Assembly: GCA_037975125.1 (NCBI GenBank)
Contig: JAJQOW010000014.1
Location: forward strand, 23,521,914-23,585,913
Direction: 5' to 3'
Length of the DNA: 64,000 nt
Source of the DNA: Latrodectus hesperus
Taxonomy: Eukaryota > Arthropoda > Arachnida > Araneae > Theridiidae
Shown here: positions 61,696-64,000 of the stretch, in pieces
Numbering within the stretch: the stretch's first letter is position 1
Layout: each line of letters starts with the position of its first letter
Made by a program: the position numbers and the translations under genes
The notes under the pieces: model-generated
The model's input: the letters and a program-made list of their open reading frames with translations, nothing else
Databases searched by the model: none
Told to the model about the DNA's origin: nothing

Positions 61696-62245
61696 GTGAC
61701 ACAAATTATTTACACAAGAGGAAAATTATTTAAGTTGAAATATAAGCCATTAAAGCTTATACAGGGTGTGGCAAGTTAGCTTCCCTATTTTGTATTAGAA
61801 TAACAAAAAGAATATTAAAGATATTTTAATATTAAAGATAAAGATATTTTATCTATATTAAAGAAAATCTTCTTAATCAATAATTTTAATACTCATAGTC
61901 TATACCTTTTATTCCATTTTTATTCTCTGATAGATATTTATTGTCATCAAATTAGAATAGGGCAATTTACCAAGCACTTCTTGATTTTATTGTGTTACAA
62001 TAGCCAACAAAATCTCTTGTGAATTAAAAAAAATTGACAAACTTGAATACAAAACTGACAACATATAAGGAAATAGCACTTGGTAACACTATATAGCAGA
62101 TTTTTTTCACGAATGAGTTTGCATGTTTGAAATTTCATTATTATTGAATTTTTCTACTTATCATTTCTTATTTGCGTTCATTTATTTTTTTTTATCTGCC
62201 ACAGATTTAAATATTTATGAATTGAAGAAGCTTGAGATAAAAGCT
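61696..62245. other. No feature seen
   Basis: AT-rich; a short direct repetition of AAAGATATTTTA near 61815-61860. Nothing coding. Confidence 0.6.
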
Positions 62246-62560
62246 TACTTATAGGTACCCCTTGAGTTTTTGGAGACTCTTTTTACGCCAAGATAGGCAC
62301 CAAAATGAGAATGATAAGGCCTCCCAGATTCGCACCCTTTTTGGGTTGCCAATCAATTTCCAAAACGCTTGTCTCATGTGCTTGGCTAAAAAATATTTCG
62401 CCAAAGTCAGACCGTAATACTCAGTTTTACCATAGCAACCATAAAACTGCGTTACTTAAAGTGCTTTAAATTCTATGGAAACCAAAAATTAAATTTTATT
62501 TCCAATATTTATCACCAAATTTTTTGCCAAACCAAGGGTACTATAGCACACCGAACGCGT
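62246..62560. mobile_element. Possible MITE with TTGGC/GCCAA motifs
   Basis: Left end TATAGGTACCCCTTG and right end complement TATAGTACCCTTGG are inverted. Subterminal GCCAA/TTTCGCC motifs resemble those at 5.4, 15.5 and 49.7 kb. No clear target duplication, so the borders are approximate. Confidence 0.5.
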
Positions 62561-62619
62561 AATTTAAATTTGTTTCAATAATTTGATTGTTATCTTTAAA
62601 CCAGCTAAAATTTCAATCA

Positions 62620-62780
62620 TTTTGGACCTATCCACTTTATCAAAAGCCTGTTTGAAATCCACAAAAAGAATAAACAGATTCATATTATATTCGTAAAACT
62701 TTTCAAGAATGTTTCTAACTACATGGATTTGGACGACACAAGAGCAGTTTTAAAAATATATACCTGGGCAAAAAGGTGAA
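62620..62780 (-). pseudogene. Non-LTR reverse transcriptase fragment
   Basis: Minus-strand frame reads VRNILEKFYEYNMNLFILFV followed by DFKQAFDKVDRSKMIEIL. This covers RT motif A with its catalytic Asp. Only about 45 residues survive. Confidence 0.8.
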
Positions 62781-64000
62781 CGATTAAGTAAAATGTCTGA
62801 AATAGAAGCTGCAAAAACTCGAACATTTCGGACAAATAATATTAACGAATTCATATTACTTGAATCCCTACAAATATTATACAATGAAAAAATTTATAAA
62901 AATCAATTTAATCATTTTGAATTTATTGATTCAATTGATGGTTCAAGCGAATTGACTAGGTCTTTATTTATAAGTCATGCTTATTTCAATCTCAGAATTT
63001 TAGCTTCGTAATTAAAAATAGTAAATACATAGAAAGTGTACTCCTTTTTTGAATTTGCTGCTATTTTTAGTTTTAATAGATATCTTCAAACAGATTGCAT
63101 TCATTGTATTGATAATACGCCTAGAATTTCCATTAAATGGTATCCATATTAAACAGCTATTTTTTAAGTTTCTGTTAAAAAATGTTTAACAATAAAAATT
63201 GTATTTTCATTTTTCTTTTTATTAAATTTTGTATACCTCTACATTCATATGCAGAGTATTAAATCAATGTTTCTTATCCATAAAATGTTTCTTGTCAAAA
63301 GTTAAAGAATGCAGTCAGAAGTATAATTTTTTTTAAAAAAATCCATTCAAACAATCGTATTCTGTCAGAAGATGAAACAATTTTATTGCTAAAAAATTCA
63401 GAAAATATGAACCAATTTGCAGCAATCCTTGTGTTAACATAAAATGTACACTCAAGGATATGTTTATATTTCCAAAAAATTATAATGAAAGAAGAAAATT
63501 AATTTAGTTAAATAAATATTGTAATTCATCATTCGCACTACACTTGCAACTCTTGTTTAAATCAGTTCAAACTGATTTTTTTTAAAAATAAGTTTCGCGA
63601 ACTAATACGTTTTTAGCTCATAAAATATTTTGGAAGTTCTTAATATGCTTATGCAATTAATAGAATAAAGCATTATAGTACCCAGAATTTCACAATACTT
63701 TAATATTTACATCAAAATGTAAATTTTATGTATAACTTATTTATACATAAAATATTTATACATAAATACATTTTTTGTCATCCTTCACTAAATTTCCCAC
63801 TAATTCGATACACTTCAATGCAATGTAAATAAAATATACAAAAACTAATTATATATGTAAACAATATACATAAATAATGGATATATAGCATATAATACTG
63901 GAAAAAGTGGAACTGTTTGTGAACCATTATTAAAACCACAGACCAATATTGGTCGTTGATTAAAACAATCATTCTATTGATTTTTCCCAAAGCATTTTAA
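62781..64000. other. AT-rich end of window, no gene recognised
   Basis: Short open frames at 62793-63011 (+) and 63778-63990 (-) have no recognisable domain. The region might contain the missing mRpL32 presequence exon, but I could not find one. Confidence 0.5.

Overview
The window is AT-rich animal DNA, very probably arthropod and most likely chelicerate (spider-like). The evidence is long low-complexity introns, canonical GT-AG splicing, and tRNA-derived SINEs, Tc1/mariner, hAT, Gypsy and BEL/Pao relics alongside non-LTR retrotransposon tails. The spider guess rests on repeat types and is an inference. Nothing bacterial, plasmid or CRISPR-like is present.

Region 1 (154-29,819, plus strand) is the 3' two thirds of a class A plexin gene, the semaphorin receptor. 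I reconstruct 29 consecutive in-phase coding exons (3,889 nt; 1,295 codons plus stop). They run from the second PSI domain through a third PSI, four IPT/TIG repeats, one transmembrane helix, a juxtamembrane coiled coil and the split RasGAP domain with its RhoGTPase-binding insert. The signal peptide, Sema domain and first PSI lie upstream of the window. One intron uses a GC donor. Introns hold MITEs, two SINEs and a decayed LINE tail.

Region 2 (29,820-34,600) is the plexin 3' flank: probable 3'UTR, then AT-rich sequence with no gene I can name.

Region 3 (34,600-55,300) is a repeat graveyard. It holds two Tc1 elements, two inverted non-LTR tails, several hAT relics, a BEL/Pao gag-protease relic, a Gypsy LTR/gag/protease relic, SINEs, and a degenerate tandem array at 52.9-54.95 kb. 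There are at least five nested insertions, two very long perfect inverted repeats, and several shorter fold-backs.

Region 4 (55,334-60,554, minus strand) contains the last two exons of mitochondrial ribosomal protein bL32m (mRpL32), separated by a 4.7-kb intron that carries a transposase relic and a LINE fragment. Its presequence exon is not identified and may lie at 60.6-64 kb or beyond. The rest of the window to 64,000 holds a SINE, a MITE and a reverse-transcriptase fragment.

Only two host genes can be supported. They are convergent and functionally unrelated (axon-guidance receptor and mitochondrial translation). I found no new biological system; the strongest unusual signals are the perfect palindromes and the nested transposon stratigraphy.
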